Below are positions 10,248 to 18,945 of a DNA stretch of 36,306 nucleotides, in pieces; within the stretch, counting starts at the first letter, position 1; each line of letters begins with the position of its first letter. The DNA is from Roseovarius aestuarii (GTDB lineage: Bacteria; Pseudomonadota; Alphaproteobacteria; Rhodobacterales; Rhodobacteraceae): assembly GCF_019966515.1 (NCBI RefSeq), contig NZ_JAIMIB010000025.1, positions 1 through 36,306 of the forward strand. Reading direction: 5' to 3'. A program made the position numbers and the translations under genes. The notes beneath the pieces are model-generated. The model was not told where the DNA came from and did no database searches. It saw only the letters and a program-made list of their open reading frames with translations.

Positions 10248-10558
10248 TTTAAGTCCTCCAGCGGGGAAAGCGCCGCTTCGCTGGCATTTGCGTCATTTGC
10301 AAATGCACGGTCGCGACCGAGTGTCGCGTCCAGGTCTTTCTCTGTGGTTGGGCGCATTTCGGTGTGGCCAGCACGGTCGCCTTTCCCTTGCACGATCAGG
10401 TAGGTCGCTGTTCTACGATAGGCCTCAAAACTCAGCCCATGCAGAGCTTCTTCTTCGACAATGACTTCATATTCGCCTGCTGGAAAATCGTCTGAGTATC
10501 CCGGCAGGGAAAACGAATGAGTAAACGTCACCATTGATCTGGATGACCGCGTGTTCAT
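10244..10558 (-). CDS. Hypothetical protein, second 'PAGEY' paralogue
   Basis: A 104-residue protein whose N-terminal 50 residues (VTFTHSFSLPGYSDDFPAGE, then YEVIVEEEALHGLSFEAYRR) parallel the 9104-9607 product. The C-terminal half is polar. GGAGG precedes the ATG by about eight bases. It is the first gene of the minus-strand run that leads through the one-TM gene and the small gene to hflKC. Function unknown. Related short proteins occur as conserved hypotheticals in alphaproteobacteria. Confidence 0.75.
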   Translation of the reverse strand: MNTRSSRSMVTFTHSFSLPGYSDDFPAGEYEVIVEEEALHGLSFEAYRRTATYLIVQGKGDRAGHTEMRPTTEKDLDATLGRDRAFANDANASEAALSPLEDLK

Positions 10559-10859
10559 CTTTGGGCCTCCGCCAATTTCGGTATATGTGTCCGGCGCAAA
10601 AGCCGCGTTTCACCCTGGACAAGGGCGCGACAGTGTCAGATCTCCTGTGAACAATACGCTGTACTTCGCAACCGGACGCTGATCGGTGTTAGTGCTCACC
10701 TATTTTTTTCGATCAGATCAAAACATGCGGGTCCCAACCGACTATCAGGACGGCCACACCCTTTATCCCACTGATATGCATCAGCGCGTTGCGGCTCCGC
10801 TACCTTTACTGTCGTGTTTGTCCGGCGCTGTTTGGCGCCTAATTCAGCGGGAGATCAAG
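10559..10859. other. Divergent promoter region
   Basis: About 300 bp separate the minus-strand 'PAGEY' gene from the plus-strand gene at 10860, so both promoters should lie here. The plus-strand open frame can be extended to 10686, but that part is not protein-like and the good GGGAG site is at 10849-10853. I could not pick out a convincing -35/-10 pair or a general-stress sigma factor box. Confidence 0.4.
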
Positions 10860-11273
10860 ATGGCCGACAAAGCAGTCAACCACCCCGATGGGAACAATTT
10901 CGATCGGTTTCTCTACGCCTCGGTTGGCGAAGACAGAAACGGATACGTCGTGACCGTTCTCTCTGCGCTGGCACGACTCGGCCTTGACCCCTGGCAGGAG
11001 GCGTCAGAACTTGGTGCGTTGTCGCGCGACGTTGCGCACAATCGTCTTAGCTCTCTGCTGTCCGGCTTTGGTGATGTCCCGGCACTTTTGCTTGAACATG
11101 GCTCAAAGGCGAGAGAATTGGCGCATCTATTGCCCCAAGATCATTCCCAAGAACGAAGTCGGCCAGGTTTGTCAGCAATACAGAGGTCGCCAATCTCCGG
11201 AGGAGCAATCGTTGCGATCCTATTGGTACTTGCGCAGGTATTCTTCCTCGGCATCGTGGGATCAGGAGAGTGA
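10860..11273 (+). CDS. Hypothetical protein with C-terminal membrane anchor
   Basis: A 137-residue protein. The N-terminal soluble part (DRFLYASVGEDRNGYVVTVL followed by ARLGLDPWQEASELGALSRD) is of a kind seen repeatedly in alphaproteobacterial hypothetical proteins. The C-terminus has one hydrophobic helix (GGAIVAILLVLAQVFFLGIV). The start at 10860 is chosen because GGGAG lies about seven bases upstream. The stop overlaps the next gene's GTG by four bases, so the two form a coupled pair. Function unknown. Confidence 0.8.
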   Translation: MADKAVNHPDGNNFDRFLYASVGEDRNGYVVTVLSALARLGLDPWQEASELGALSRDVAHNRLSSLLSGFGDVPALLLEHGSKARELAHLLPQDHSQERSRPGLSAIQRSPISGGAIVAILLVLAQVFFLGIVGSGE

Positions 11274-11671
11274 TTTCAACACCTCCCAGCAAAACCAGGT
11301 CAGGTGACCGAACGAGATTGACCGCGCACGAAGAGGCAGCCCTTTGGGTGCTTGAAGAGCAGTTCTGGACCGGCGGTTTGGATGGCGCCCGTACGACAAC
11401 CGCACAAGGTGCGGTCATGATCTTCCCCTATCCGGTTGGTATCCTTCAAGGTGACAAGATTTGGCAGTTTTTGAAACTTGGAACACCGTGGCGATCAGTC
11501 AGAATGTCGGATCAGAGCTTTTCACGACGGGGCGACATTGTGGTTCTCGCCTATGGGGTCTCGGCAGAGAAGCCTGATACAGTGATTTACGAGGCGTTCT
11601 GCGCGTCAGCCTATCTTCTCGATCATGGGAAATGGATACGACTTTCCCACCAGCAGACTGCCATTTCGTGA
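11270..11671 (+). CDS. NTF2/SnoaL-like (DUF4440-type) protein
   Basis: A 133-residue protein with the cone-shaped NTF2-like fold expected from TAHEEAALWVLEEQFWTGGL at the N-terminus, GAVMIFPYPVGILQGDKIW in the middle, and DIVVLAYGVSAE before a final strand. It starts at GTG inside the stop of the preceding gene (GTGA overlap), with GGAGA upstream. NTF2-like folds serve as small-molecule binding or enzyme scaffolds, and the substrate cannot be told. It is one of four NTF2-like genes in the window; the other three lie in the signalling cluster. Confidence 0.75.
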   Translation: MISTPPSKTRSGDRTRLTAHEEAALWVLEEQFWTGGLDGARTTTAQGAVMIFPYPVGILQGDKIWQFLKLGTPWRSVRMSDQSFSRRGDIVVLAYGVSAEKPDTVIYEAFCASAYLLDHGKWIRLSHQQTAIS

Positions 11672-11980
11672 TCTTGAGAATTGCGAATACGAATTTTCTA
11701 TCCTGCGGTGGCCATGCTGTGCTGCAAATAGCGGTGCGCCAGGCCTTTAGCTCAGGGTTGAAAACCTGCTCATGCTGCAACCGCAACAAATATGCTGCAG
11801 CTGCTAACATACGTCAGTGCGGACAACCGCAGTAACCTACAATGTGCAGCGTGTTCGCCGAATATGCGGCGACACTGTTTTTCCGAGTATCATAGATGCG
11901 CTTGAGCTGGACGGGTCCCGATAATGTCTGTCTGGTTCAAGCGCCTCTAGTTCGCGGAAAGTCCAGGAAAGGACAATCCA
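11672..11980. other. Intergenic region without recognised gene
   Basis: About 310 bp lie between the NTF2-like gene and the 62-residue gene at 11981. The only structure I can support is the hairpin with a T-run at 11848-11882. The promoter for the downstream gene should lie between that and 11970, but no box is convincing. Confidence 0.5.
11848..11882 (+). terminator. Probable Rho-independent terminator
   Basis: A GC-rich hairpin (GTGTTCGCCG paired with CGGCGACAC, one bulged base, six-base loop) is followed directly by TGTTTTT. It lies about 180 bp after the NTF2-like gene and just before the promoter region of the gene at 11981. Confidence 0.55.
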
Positions 11981-12169
11981 ATGACATCCGAGACAGACAA
12001 GATTTCCGAAAAGATGAAAACCGTCAAAAATGCCTGCGATACAGCCCCAACCGGGCTCAAAAAGGACGTGGCCATGAAGCATTATCAGGCTGCGGAAAAG
12101 GCCTCAACGGAAGACGACGAAGTCGAGACACTCAAGGAACTCGACGCGGCAACACTTGCGCTTTCATGA
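11981..12169 (+). CDS. Small helical hypothetical protein, 62 aa
   Basis: The ORF begins MTSETDKISEKMKTVKNACD and is almost wholly helical and charged, with the central segment GLKKDVAMKHYQAAEKAS. Similar small proteins with the KHYQAAEKA-like segment are common hypotheticals in rhizobia and roseobacters. GGAAAGGA stands before the ATG. It stands alone, convergent with the Crp/Fnr gene. Function unknown. Confidence 0.75.
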   Translation: MTSETDKISEKMKTVKNACDTAPTGLKKDVAMKHYQAAEKASTEDDEVETLKELDAATLALS

Positions 12170-12229
12170 CACGCATCGTCTGACGTAGTCACCCGGGGAT
12201 ACCTGACGCTTGCCGACGGGTGGCTCTTG

Positions 12230-13066
12230 TCATTTTAAGATCGGCCCGATGTGATCCAGATATGTCGGGTCGAACTGTGCCAGTGCAACCAGACGATCAT
12301 AGTTGTCGAACGTCACGTGGCCGTCGCGAAACGTAACCAATTTGTCCTCTCTTAGTTTTCGCAGGACCCGATTGACATGCACCGCACTCAATCCCAAAGC
12401 ATCAGCGAGATGGTATTGAGTCAGCGGGCAAGCATAACCTCCCTTGCTCCCCATACCGACAAGCGCCAGTCTTGCCCCGAGTTCGAGCAAAAAGTGTGCC
12501 ATGCGTTCGTCAGCATCGCGACGCCCAAGACCGACTAGGTGTTCGACCACCATCGCCTCATCTCTTGAAGCCGCCCAGAGTATGGCTGTCGCAAGTCGCG
12601 GGGTTCGCGCGAAGGCCCCCAAAAGGTCGCCAGCCAGAACTTCGGCAGCCTGGATATCTACAATTGGCTCTATACTGTGATCCGACATATGCAGCAGTAC
12701 GCTGCGCAATCCCAAAAAATCGCCCGGTATCTGAAAATCGACGATCTGGCGCGACCCGTCGGGCTGGGTTTTGTACGAACACGCCCAGCCCGCGGCCAGA
12801 ATATACGCCGCTTGCTTCGACTGTCCCTGATGAACAAGGTCACGACCGGCGACGAAGGACCTGCGCCGCTTGTGTAACCGTTCAAGAACCGCAAGCTCGT
12901 TCTCGGACAAAGCGACAAAGGCAGAGAGCTTTCGGGTAAGTGGGCTGTTTTGGATCGCGTTCAATAGTTTTTCCAGAATCTTTGAAACCTCACGAAGAAG
13001 TCGACTTGGGGACTGCTTTCGATCAGTCCAGCATACCGCAATTCCTGCAAGGATGGCGAAGTTCAT
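12230..13066 (-). CDS. Crp/Fnr family transcriptional regulator
   Basis: A 278-residue regulator with an N-terminal cyclic-nucleotide-binding-type beta roll (LVHQGQSKQAAYILAAGWAC, PDGSRQIVDFQIPGDFLGL) and a C-terminal winged helix (LTQYHLADALGLSAVHVNRV followed by LRKLREDKLVTF). The ADERMAHFLLELGARL dimer/hinge helix is typical. I see no N-terminal cysteine cluster as in Fnr, so it is not an iron-sulphur oxygen sensor. The ATG at 13066 has a weak ribosome site, and a TTG about 36 residues later would match shorter relatives, so the start is uncertain. It is divergent from the gene at 13117, only 50 bp away, and probably regulates it. Confidence 0.88.
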   Translation of the reverse strand: MNFAILAGIAVCWTDRKQSPSRLLREVSKILEKLLNAIQNSPLTRKLSAFVALSENELAVLERLHKRRRSFVAGRDLVHQGQSKQAAYILAAGWACSYKTQPDGSRQIVDFQIPGDFLGLRSVLLHMSDHSIEPIVDIQAAEVLAGDLLGAFARTPRLATAILWAASRDEAMVVEHLVGLGRRDADERMAHFLLELGARLALVGMGSKGGYACPLTQYHLADALGLSAVHVNRVLRKLREDKLVTFRDGHVTFDNYDRLVALAQFDPTYLDHIGPILK

Positions 13067-13116
13067 CAGGATTCCATTGATTCTTTACCTCCTATCCGCA
13101 GGAAGGAACGCATTTG

Positions 13117-13353
13117 ATGCCCGATCATACAGATTACTCAGGATTAGCAGCTCTCTCTATCTGCGAGGCGCTTCTTCTTGCCTTGGGTGATCGCAAACTT
13201 CTACCGGAGCGGGAGATCATAAGCATTCTCCGCGATGCCGCGACAACCCATGACAATGCCGTCGGTACAGAAGCCGAAATGGCCACGCACCAGGCCGTTT
13301 CCAGTCTGATCAATCAGATCATCGATGGCGGAAACTCGGTTCGGCGACCATGA
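13117..13353 (+). CDS. Small hypothetical protein divergent from Crp/Fnr gene
   Basis: A 78-residue helical protein (GLAALSICEALLLALGDRKL, LPEREIISILRDAATTHDNA). The ATG at 13117 follows AGGAAGGA by about ten bases; a TTG one codon upstream is also in frame. The repeated helices resemble small conserved hypotheticals of alphaproteobacteria. Its promoter must overlap that of the divergent Crp/Fnr gene. Function unknown. Confidence 0.65.
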   Translation: MPDHTDYSGLAALSICEALLLALGDRKLLPEREIISILRDAATTHDNAVGTEAEMATHQAVSSLINQIIDGGNSVRRP

Positions 13354-13570
13354 GTATGGTCACCAAAAGCCAACGTTTCAACCTGCAGGAAAAGGGCGTG
13401 TTCATGGAGCTTAGCCCCGAGATCAGGGCTCGATTGAGCAAGATAGCCGAACGGTTCGGCATCATTACCGGTTACGTGGGCAATGCCCGCCAGCCCAAGC
13501 AATACCAAACCGAAATATTGGAAAACCAAGATCTGAGACATTTCTCTTTCATACAAAAAGGACGAACCCG
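13354..13570. other. Leader of the peptide transporter operon
   Basis: The 217 bp ahead of the binding-protein gene hold its promoter. A plus-strand ORF beginning at 13350 overlaps the previous stop (ATGA) and contains a protein-like segment, MELSPEIRARLSKIAERFG, but runs into the start of the binding-protein gene in another frame. A minus-strand ORF from 13541 to 13314 also has a hydrophobic N-terminus. They exclude each other and neither is well supported. Confidence 0.35.
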
Positions 13571-15148
13571 ATGCGTTATGCGACCAAGACGAAACTTTTG
13601 TCAGGAACGGCGCTACTAGCGGTCGGGTTCCTGTCCTCTGCCGTGCTGGCACAGGATGTAACAATTGCCTTTGCCGCAGATGAGCTGGGGGCAACTTCCT
13701 ACAACCCCGTCACATCGAGCAACCTCAACTCTGCGACATCGCTCATTTATGACAGGCTTGTCGAACAGGATGCCGACCAGTCCTATCACCCACATTTAGC
13801 CACGTCCTGGGAAGAAGCCCCGGACGGCATGTCATGGGTCTTTCATCTCAAGGACGGTGTAACGTTTCACGATGGCACGCCTTTCAACGCGCAATCCGTG
13901 GCAGACTGGATCCCTGATTTCACCGACACTGAAAACGCGTATCTTGTCGCAGCCATTGAATCGGTTGAAATTGTCGATGACCTGACCGTCAAGCTGGTCA
14001 TGTCCCGGCCCGAGCCGAACCTGCTATACAACCTTTCGTCTACCTTTATGGGCGTTCCGGGGTCTGCGGCTTACGAAGAAATGGGCGATGAATTCGGCGT
14101 CTCCGGCGCGGTAGGTACTGGCCCGTTCAAACTGGATAGTTTTGCGATCGGGCTGGAAACCGTTCTGGTGCGCAATGAAGACTACGCCTGGGCGTCTGAT
14201 CTGTCAGAAAACCAGGGTGTCGCACATGTCGGACAGATCACGTTCCGGGAGGTTCCCGATCAGTCCACCGCTTTTCTAGAACTGAAAACCGGAGGGATTG
14301 ACTTGCTTTTGGGCGTTCCCACGGATTTTCTGGAAATCCTGAAAGTCGAAAGCAATATCGCGATCATCCAGATGCCCGGAACGGGTATCAACTATATGCC
14401 GATAAATGTGACATCGGCCCCGTTTGACGACATCAAAGTCCGCGAGGCCACTGGCCTGGCTGTCAATCAGGAAGCAATCGTTGCGTCGATCTATAACGGT
14501 GTTGGCGCGCCCGCGCATAATTTCCTGATTGGTTCGCTTCCCGAAGCTCAAGTCGATCCCATGCTGAACGTTACCTATGACGTCGACAAAGCAAATACCC
14601 TGCTGGAAGAAGCTGGTTGGGTCATGGGTGATGGCAACGTTCGCACGAAGGACGGCACACCCTTGTCGGTCAAACTCTTCACCCAGAACGGCACCGAATT
14701 CACTTCGCTCACGCAGGTGATTCAGGCGCAACTGGCCGAGATTGGCATGGAGGCAGTGATCACCGTTTTTGACAGCTCTACCATCCGCGACGAATACAAG
14801 AACAACCGGCATCAACTTGCCGTGCGGGGATATGACTGGAACAATTCCGACATTCTGGACTGGTTCTTTTCCGGCAAGCGGCTGGGCTATCCGAACATCT
14901 CCATGTGGGAAGACGCCGAAGGTCAGCGCTTGAACGATGTCGCGATGGAGGACAGCAAGAACTCGGATGAGCGGATTGCCAACTTCAAAGCCTATCACGA
15001 GTATGTCCTGTCGCAGCATCTCTTTGTACCGATCTACCAGCCCACCAAAAACATTGCTTACAATTCGGATCGGGTGAATGTGCCTGACCCGGTGCGTGGC
15101 ACACGGTTCCGGTCGCAGACCGTGCTCGACATGACCGTTGTTGAGTAA
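13571..15148 (+). CDS. ABC transporter peptide-binding protein (SBP family 5)
   Basis: This is a periplasmic solute-binding protein of the DppA/OppA family (525 aa). It has a clear signal peptide: basic N-terminus, hydrophobic stretch LSGTALLAVGFLSSAVLA, and a cleavage site after ALA-Q. The family signature appears as YHPHLATSWEEAPDGMSWVF with FHLKDGVTFHDGTPFNA, where peptide-binding proteins conserve W and the KDGVxFHDG motif. AGGA precedes the ATG. It is the first gene of a five-gene importer and is followed by a hairpin. The ligand cannot be read from sequence; the adjoining M81 peptidase suggests a peptide or modified peptide. Confidence 0.95.
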   Translation: MRYATKTKLLSGTALLAVGFLSSAVLAQDVTIAFAADELGATSYNPVTSSNLNSATSLIYDRLVEQDADQSYHPHLATSWEEAPDGMSWVFHLKDGVTFHDGTPFNAQSVADWIPDFTDTENAYLVAAIESVEIVDDLTVKLVMSRPEPNLLYNLSSTFMGVPGSAAYEEMGDEFGVSGAVGTGPFKLDSFAIGLETVLVRNEDYAWASDLSENQGVAHVGQITFREVPDQSTAFLELKTGGIDLLLGVPTDFLEILKVESNIAIIQMPGTGINYMPINVTSAPFDDIKVREATGLAVNQEAIVASIYNGVGAPAHNFLIGSLPEAQVDPMLNVTYDVDKANTLLEEAGWVMGDGNVRTKDGTPLSVKLFTQNGTEFTSLTQVIQAQLAEIGMEAVITVFDSSTIRDEYKNNRHQLAVRGYDWNNSDILDWFFSGKRLGYPNISMWEDAEGQRLNDVAMEDSKNSDERIANFKAYHEYVLSQHLFVPIYQPTKNIAYNSDRVNVPDPVRGTRFRSQTVLDMTVVE

Positions 15149-15166
15149 ATCACTTTGCTGATTACG

Positions 15167-15190
15167 CCCATCCCCGGTTCCGGGGGTGGT
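15167..15190 (+). other. Hairpin between binding-protein and permease genes
   Basis: CCATCCCCG pairs with CGGGGGTGG around a GTTC loop, with one G-U pair. No T-run follows. Hairpins here typically protect the upstream mRNA and let the binding protein be made in excess over the membrane subunits (established for such operons, inferred here). Confidence 0.55.
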
Positions 15191-15219
15191 TGAGACATGC
15201 ACCCTGAAACGGTAGTCTT

Positions 15220-16149
15220 ATGCTTTTGCGATACATCTTCTTTCGGGCGTTGATGCTGATCCCCGTGTCGATCTCGATCTCGGTTGTGATCTTCATGATT
15301 GTGCACCTGCTGCCCGGCGACCCGATTGATAACCTTATTCGGGTGGGCTCGTCACCGGATGACCGGGCGGCGCTGATCACCAAATACGGGTTGGATCAGC
15401 CCTTGATCACCCAATACTTCCGCTGGATCGGCGCGATGTTTCAGGGCGATTTCGGCGAGGCTATTGTGTTGCGTCGCCCCGTGGCTGACCTGATTGCGCA
15501 AAACCTGCCATACTCTTTGACACTCGGCGGGCTGGCCTTTGCTTTCTCCAGCATCGTGGGAATCGCCCTTGGAACCATATCGGCCACCACCCGCTCGACC
15601 ATTGTGGAACAATTCGTGCGTGGGTTTATCCTGCTCGGCTCGACCGTGCCTGGGTTCTGGCTGGCGCTTTTGATGATCCTTTTCTTCTCGGTGCAACTGC
15701 AATGGTTTCCCGTCTCCGGCGCCAAAGGTTGGAACAGTCTGGTGCTGCCGGTACTGACCATCGGCTTTGGCGGTGTCGCACTGGTCGCAAGGGTGACGCG
15801 TGTTGCCCTGATGGACGTGCGGCGCGAGGATTTCGTGACATTGCTGCATGCCAAGGGTTTGCCGTCACGCACGATCCTGACCCGTCACCTGATGCCACAC
15901 GCCATGCTGCCCGTGGTCACCATTCTGGCGCTGCGGATCGGCTGGATTTTGGGCGGCGCCGTGACTGTCGAATTTGTCTTTGGCCGCCCCGGTCTTGGTT
16001 CCCTGCTGATCCGCGCCCTAGGGCAACGCGACTATCCAGTTGTTCAGGGCTGCCTGTTGATGCTGGCGCTGGCGGTGATGCTCGGCACGTTGATTGGTGA
16101 TGTGGCGCAGGCCGCAATGGATCCCCGTATTCGAGAGGTAAAGAAATGA
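15220..16149 (+). CDS. ABC transporter permease, DppB-like
   Basis: An inner-membrane permease of the peptide/nickel importer family (309 aa). Residues 9-30 form the first membrane helix, followed by VHLLPGDPIDNLIRVGSSPD, the DppB hallmark N-terminal loop. The EAA-type coupling loop is LLHAKGLPSRTILTRHLMPH, which docks on the ATPase. The C-terminus shows the usual VEFVFGRPGLGSLLIRAL. The stop overlaps the next ATG by four bases. Confidence 0.95.
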   Translation: MLLRYIFFRALMLIPVSISISVVIFMIVHLLPGDPIDNLIRVGSSPDDRAALITKYGLDQPLITQYFRWIGAMFQGDFGEAIVLRRPVADLIAQNLPYSLTLGGLAFAFSSIVGIALGTISATTRSTIVEQFVRGFILLGSTVPGFWLALLMILFFSVQLQWFPVSGAKGWNSLVLPVLTIGFGGVALVARVTRVALMDVRREDFVTLLHAKGLPSRTILTRHLMPHAMLPVVTILALRIGWILGGAVTVEFVFGRPGLGSLLIRALGQRDYPVVQGCLLMLALAVMLGTLIGDVAQAAMDPRIREVKK

Positions 16150-17030
16150 CGTCGATGACAGGCACCGCCGCCCGAGCCATGGCCGGATTTGGAGGGACCG
16201 CAGTCGGCCGCGCCTTCGGCTCCTGGCTGGGAAAAATAGCGGGCGGGTTTCTGGTTTTGCTAATCCTGACGGCGATCTTTGCGCCCTGGATCACGCCGTT
16301 TGATTACGCAGCACAAGATCTGATGAACGGCAACGCGCCGCCGGGTTGGCCGCATCTTCTGGGAACAGATCAATTTGGTCGCGATGTGCTCTCGCGGGTC
16401 ATCTACGGCGCGCGCACTTCGCTTTCCGTCAGCGCCACGGCAATCGCAATATCCATCACTGTCGGAATGACTCTGGGTGCCGCAGCGGGCTATTTCGGCG
16501 GCTTCTTTGAGCGCGCGGTAATGACCGTGGTCGACCTGACGTGGTCGTTCCCTGATATCCTGATTGCGCTGATTTTCGTGGCGATCATTGGCCCTGGTCT
16601 GACCTCGACCACCTTCGCAATCGCCATCGCCTATCTGGCGCAGTTTACCCGACTGACCCGCGCCCAGATCGTGCGGCTAAAACGAGAGACCTTCATCGAG
16701 GCCACGATAAACCTTGGCGCCAAGCCACGCCATATTCTGCTGAAACACCTGCTGCCCAATGCGATTGCGCCAGTGATCGTGGTGGGCATGCTCGCCATCG
16801 GCGACGGCATCGTTCTTGAAGCGACCTTGGGCTTTTTCGGCCTGGGTGCGCAACCGCCCACCCCCAGTTGGGGGGCGATGATGTCTAGCGGCACGGCCCA
16901 GCTTTTCTTGAGCCCCTGGGTCATCATCTTTCCCGGTGTCGTCGTTGCCGTTACAGTGATTGCCGTGAACCTCTTCGGCGATGAGTTGATCCGCGCGCTT
17001 GATATCCGCGACCGGATCAGGGGGGCATGA
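16146..17030 (+). CDS. ABC transporter permease, DppC-like
   Basis: The second permease subunit (294 aa), with an N-terminal cytosolic segment, a membrane helix (FLVLLILTAIFAPWITPFDY) and the DppC motif HLLGTDQFGRDVLSRVIYGA. The coupling loop reads INLGAKPRHILLKHLLPNA, and the C-terminal GLGAQPPTPSWGAMMSSG is diagnostic. It has its own GAGAGG site and overlaps both neighbours by four bases, so the complex is made in fixed proportion. Confidence 0.95.
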   Translation: MTSMTGTAARAMAGFGGTAVGRAFGSWLGKIAGGFLVLLILTAIFAPWITPFDYAAQDLMNGNAPPGWPHLLGTDQFGRDVLSRVIYGARTSLSVSATAIAISITVGMTLGAAAGYFGGFFERAVMTVVDLTWSFPDILIALIFVAIIGPGLTSTTFAIAIAYLAQFTRLTRAQIVRLKRETFIEATINLGAKPRHILLKHLLPNAIAPVIVVGMLAIGDGIVLEATLGFFGLGAQPPTPSWGAMMSSGTAQLFLSPWVIIFPGVVVAVTVIAVNLFGDELIRALDIRDRIRGA

Positions 17031-17983
17031 TCATGCTGGAAGTTCGCGACCTTGAAGTTGCCTTTGGTCCCGTGGCCCCGCTCTCAGGCGTCAGTTTCTC
17101 ACTGGCCAAAGGCGAGACACTCGGCATCGTCGGTGAAAGCGGGTCGGGCAAATCCCTGACCGCGATGAGTGTGATGGGACTACTGCCCTTGTCAGGCGGG
17201 CGGATCACTGCAGGGTCGATTGTCTTTGACGGGCAAGAACTGACCACTTTGGCCGAACCCGCCTATCGCAAGCTGCGTGGGGCGCGGTTGGGGCTGATCA
17301 CCCAGAACCCGATGACGTCGCTGGATCCGCTGCAAAAGATCGGTCCGCAGGTGGATGACGTTGCTGTGCTGCATCTGGGCATGACAGGATCTGAGGCCCG
17401 CGCACGCACGATCGATATTCTTGGCACATTGCGCATCCCCGAACCTCAACTCATCTGTGACCGCTACCCGCATCAGATGTCGGGCGGCATGAAACAGCGC
17501 ATCGTGATTGCCATGGCGCTTGCCGCTGACCCCGACGTGCTGGTCGCGGATGAGCCGACGACCGCACTTGATGTAACCGTGCAGGCCCAGATCATCCGCT
17601 TGCTGGACGATCTGGTCAAAGAGCGTGATCTGGCATTGGTTCTGATCACCCACGACATGAGTGTTGTCGCCCAGACCTGCGACAAGGTGGTGGTGATGTA
17701 TGCAGGTCGCGCGATTGAACACGGACCCGTCGAAGCCATCTTTGACGCTCCACAACATCCCTATACGCAAGCCCTGATCGGCTGCATCCCAAAGGGTCTG
17801 AGTGATGACGAACATCTGACGGGTATTCCGGGTACTGTCCCCACAGTGCTGAACTATCCCACGGGCTGCCCGTTTCATCCGCGCTGCCTCAGGGCAGAGG
17901 ATGTCTGCTCAACGGATCGGCCTGCATTCGTGCAACACGGGCAAAGTGCTGCCGCCTGTCATTTTGCCGGTGCCGCCCCATGA
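17027..17983 (+). CDS. ABC transporter ATP-binding protein, DppD-like
   Basis: The ATPase subunit (318 aa). Walker A is GESGSGKS, the ABC signature is MSGGMKQR, and Walker B is VLVADEPTTALD with the switch histidine in LITHDMSVVA. The C-terminal oligopeptide-family extension contains HPYTQALIGCIP and the CPFHPRCLRAEDVC cysteine motif, which in relatives binds an iron-sulphur cluster. Translation starts at ATG 17027, or at the second ATG two codons later. The ends overlap both neighbours by four bases. Confidence 0.95.
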   Translation: MIMLEVRDLEVAFGPVAPLSGVSFSLAKGETLGIVGESGSGKSLTAMSVMGLLPLSGGRITAGSIVFDGQELTTLAEPAYRKLRGARLGLITQNPMTSLDPLQKIGPQVDDVAVLHLGMTGSEARARTIDILGTLRIPEPQLICDRYPHQMSGGMKQRIVIAMALAADPDVLVADEPTTALDVTVQAQIIRLLDDLVKERDLALVLITHDMSVVAQTCDKVVVMYAGRAIEHGPVEAIFDAPQHPYTQALIGCIPKGLSDDEHLTGIPGTVPTVLNYPTGCPFHPRCLRAEDVCSTDRPAFVQHGQSAAACHFAGAAP

Positions 17984-18933
17984 CCAACAAGCTTGAAGTG
18001 CGCAACTTTTCCAAACAGTTCACCAGTCCCGGCGGCCCATTCCGCAAGGCGCGTGCGATGCATGCCGTCAATGATGTTTCATTCGATCTGCCTGCGGGTC
18101 GGGTCATTGGCGTTGTCGGAGAGTCTGGCTGCGGCAAGTCCACGCTGGCGAGATTGATCCTGCGATTGATTGAACCCAGCACGGGCAGCCTGAAGTTTGA
18201 TGGCGACGATCTGCGCGCCAAAACGCCGACACAGATGCGCAAGCTGCGCGCTGACATGCAGATGGTGTTTCAGGACCCTTATTCAGCGATTGACCCACGC
18301 TACACCATTGCCCGTGCGGTGATGGAGCCATTTGAGGTGCAGGGACGCAAACCCCAGGGCACCGCGGTTGAGGAGATCGACGCGCTTCTGACGATGGTCG
18401 GCCTGAACCCCGGTCTTGCCGGCAGCTTTCCGCACCAGATTTCCGGCGGACAGAAACAACGTGTCGGTATTGCCCGTGCACTGGCCCTGCGTCCGTCGCT
18501 GCTGGTACTGGATGAGCCGACCGCATCTTTGGATGTCTCCGTTCAAGCGCAGATCATCAGCCTGCTGGAACAGCTGCGCGACGATCTGGGGCTGACCTAT
18601 CTGTTTATCAGCCATGATTTGAGCCTAGTGCGCTACTTCTGCGACGAAATACTGGTCATGTATCTGGGCCGTGTGGTCGAGGCGCTGCCGGACACGGACC
18701 TGCCTGCGCGCCACCCCTATACCGCGACCCTTATGGACAGCACCTTCGCGCCCGATCCAAAGTTGCGCCGTGTCATTACCTCCCTCGAAGGCGAAGTGCC
18801 CAGCCCGTTCAATCTGCCGCCCGGTTGCGCTTTTGCAGATCGTTGTCCGGGGGCCACGGCTGTGTGCCGGACAGAAACGCCCATATTATCTGCATTGGAC
18901 GGCCATCCGGTCGCCTGCCATCATCCCCTCTAG
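17980..18933 (+). CDS. ABC transporter ATP-binding protein, DppF-like
   Basis: The second ATPase subunit (317 aa), with Walker A GESGCGKS, signature ISGGQKQR, Walker B LLVLDEPTASLD, and the switch histidine in FISHDLSLVRYF. The YSAIDPRYTIARAV segment and C-terminal CAFADRCPGATAVC cysteine motif are typical of DppF/OppF. It would form a heterodimer with the preceding ATPase to energise the permeases. The metallopeptidase gene follows after 12 bp. Confidence 0.95.
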   Translation: MTNKLEVRNFSKQFTSPGGPFRKARAMHAVNDVSFDLPAGRVIGVVGESGCGKSTLARLILRLIEPSTGSLKFDGDDLRAKTPTQMRKLRADMQMVFQDPYSAIDPRYTIARAVMEPFEVQGRKPQGTAVEEIDALLTMVGLNPGLAGSFPHQISGGQKQRVGIARALALRPSLLVLDEPTASLDVSVQAQIISLLEQLRDDLGLTYLFISHDLSLVRYFCDEILVMYLGRVVEALPDTDLPARHPYTATLMDSTFAPDPKLRRVITSLEGEVPSPFNLPPGCAFADRCPGATAVCRTETPILSALDGHPVACHHPL

Positions 18934-18945
18934 AGGAATACGCCC

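Noticed and set aside
10686..10859. N-terminal extension of the 10860 gene
   Set aside because: There is no ribosome site at 10686, the sequence is not protein-like, and a good GGGAG site precedes the ATG at 10860.
12170..12229. CACCCG...CGGGTG inverted repeat between the small gene and the Crp/Fnr gene
   Set aside because: The loop is too long and there is no proper T-run, so I do not call it a terminator.
13350..13619. 89-codon ORF overlapping the binding-protein start
   Set aside because: It runs 49 bp into the signal-peptide region in another frame and competes with an equally plausible minus-strand ORF; support is too weak.
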